The notes below the pieces were generated by a model that was not told where the DNA came from, searched no databases, and was given only the letters and a program-made list of their open reading frames with translations. A stretch of 64,000 nt of DNA from Mesorhizobium sp. CAU 1732 (lineage in GTDB: Bacteria; Pseudomonadota; Alphaproteobacteria; Rhizobiales; Rhizobiaceae): positions 1,488,001 through 1,552,000 of the forward strand of contig NZ_JBDQQR010000001.1 in NCBI RefSeq assembly GCF_039888675.1. Direction: 5' to 3'. Of the stretch, positions 61,941-64,000 are shown in pieces. Position 1 is the stretch's first letter. The number at the start of each line of letters is the position of its first letter. The position numbers and the translations under genes were made by a program.

Positions 61941-64000
<2,060 letters not shown>

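Overview
This is a 64 kb, GC-rich, densely coded chromosomal window from an alphaproteobacterium of the order Hyphomicrobiales (Rhizobiales), most likely close to Mesorhizobium/Phyllobacteriaceae or Rhizobiaceae. The supporting signs are a CcrM cell-cycle methylase, the mutY-dciA-dsbA-smc neighbourhood, a frcR/frcBCA/frcK fructose locus, a glgPBCA-pgm-glgX cluster, a fused cysNC, and intergenic palindromic repeats of the kind scattered through rhizobial genomes. Genus assignment is inference. I see no prophage, integron, transposase, CRISPR array or rRNA operon. One tRNA (Gln, anticodon TTG) is present.

Layout. 0-2.4 kb: ispH (5' end cut off), thrB and rnhA form a plus-strand operon. 2.4-4.5 kb: a peroxiredoxin, an orphan DsbD-like periplasmic domain and a YqgE/AlgH protein. 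4.5-10.8 kb: a minus-strand run thrC, M16 peptidase, GNAT acetyltransferase, then a large membrane GGDEF/EAL protein with a degenerate GGDEF site. 10.8-20.7 kb: a small lipoprotein, two HAD hydrolases, ccrM, mutY, dciA-like DUF721, a DsbA-type lipoprotein, smc and a small unknown gene. 20.6-29.6 kb: small metabolic genes, ppdK, a heptosyltransferase-like GT9, an ABC-F ATPase with a terminator hairpin touching its start codon, and a class III aminotransferase. 29.7-36 kb: acyl-CoA ligase, DUF1499 protein, MBL hydrolase, bioY, a sugar aminotransferase, a Phd/VapC toxin-antitoxin pair and tRNA-Gln.

36.3-39.9 kb is the sulfate activation operon cysD-cysNC-cysQ. 39.9-45.7 kb is a fructose uptake locus: frcK and the ROK regulator frcR on the minus strand, diverging from frcB-frcC-frcA across a clear palindromic operator. 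Between frcB and frcC lies a 442-bp non-coding stretch made of 4.6 tandem 79-bp hairpin units. 45.8-58.7 kb is a complete glycogen cycle (glgP, glgB, glgC, glgA, pgm, glgX) ending with a GH13 alpha-glucosidase; a 33-bp perfect inverted repeat sits between glgP and glgB. 58.7-60.9 kb holds an isolated TadG/TadE pair behind an AT-rich leader, and 61.1-64 kb the M and (partial) L subunits of a form II CO-dehydrogenase-like molybdenum hydroxylase.

Most of the window is ordinary core metabolism. I did not find a clear new multigene system. The best candidates for undescribed biology are RNA or DNA level: the frcB-frcC hairpin array, the terminator that abuts the ABC-F start codon, and the structured leaders of ccrM and of the tadE/tadG pair.
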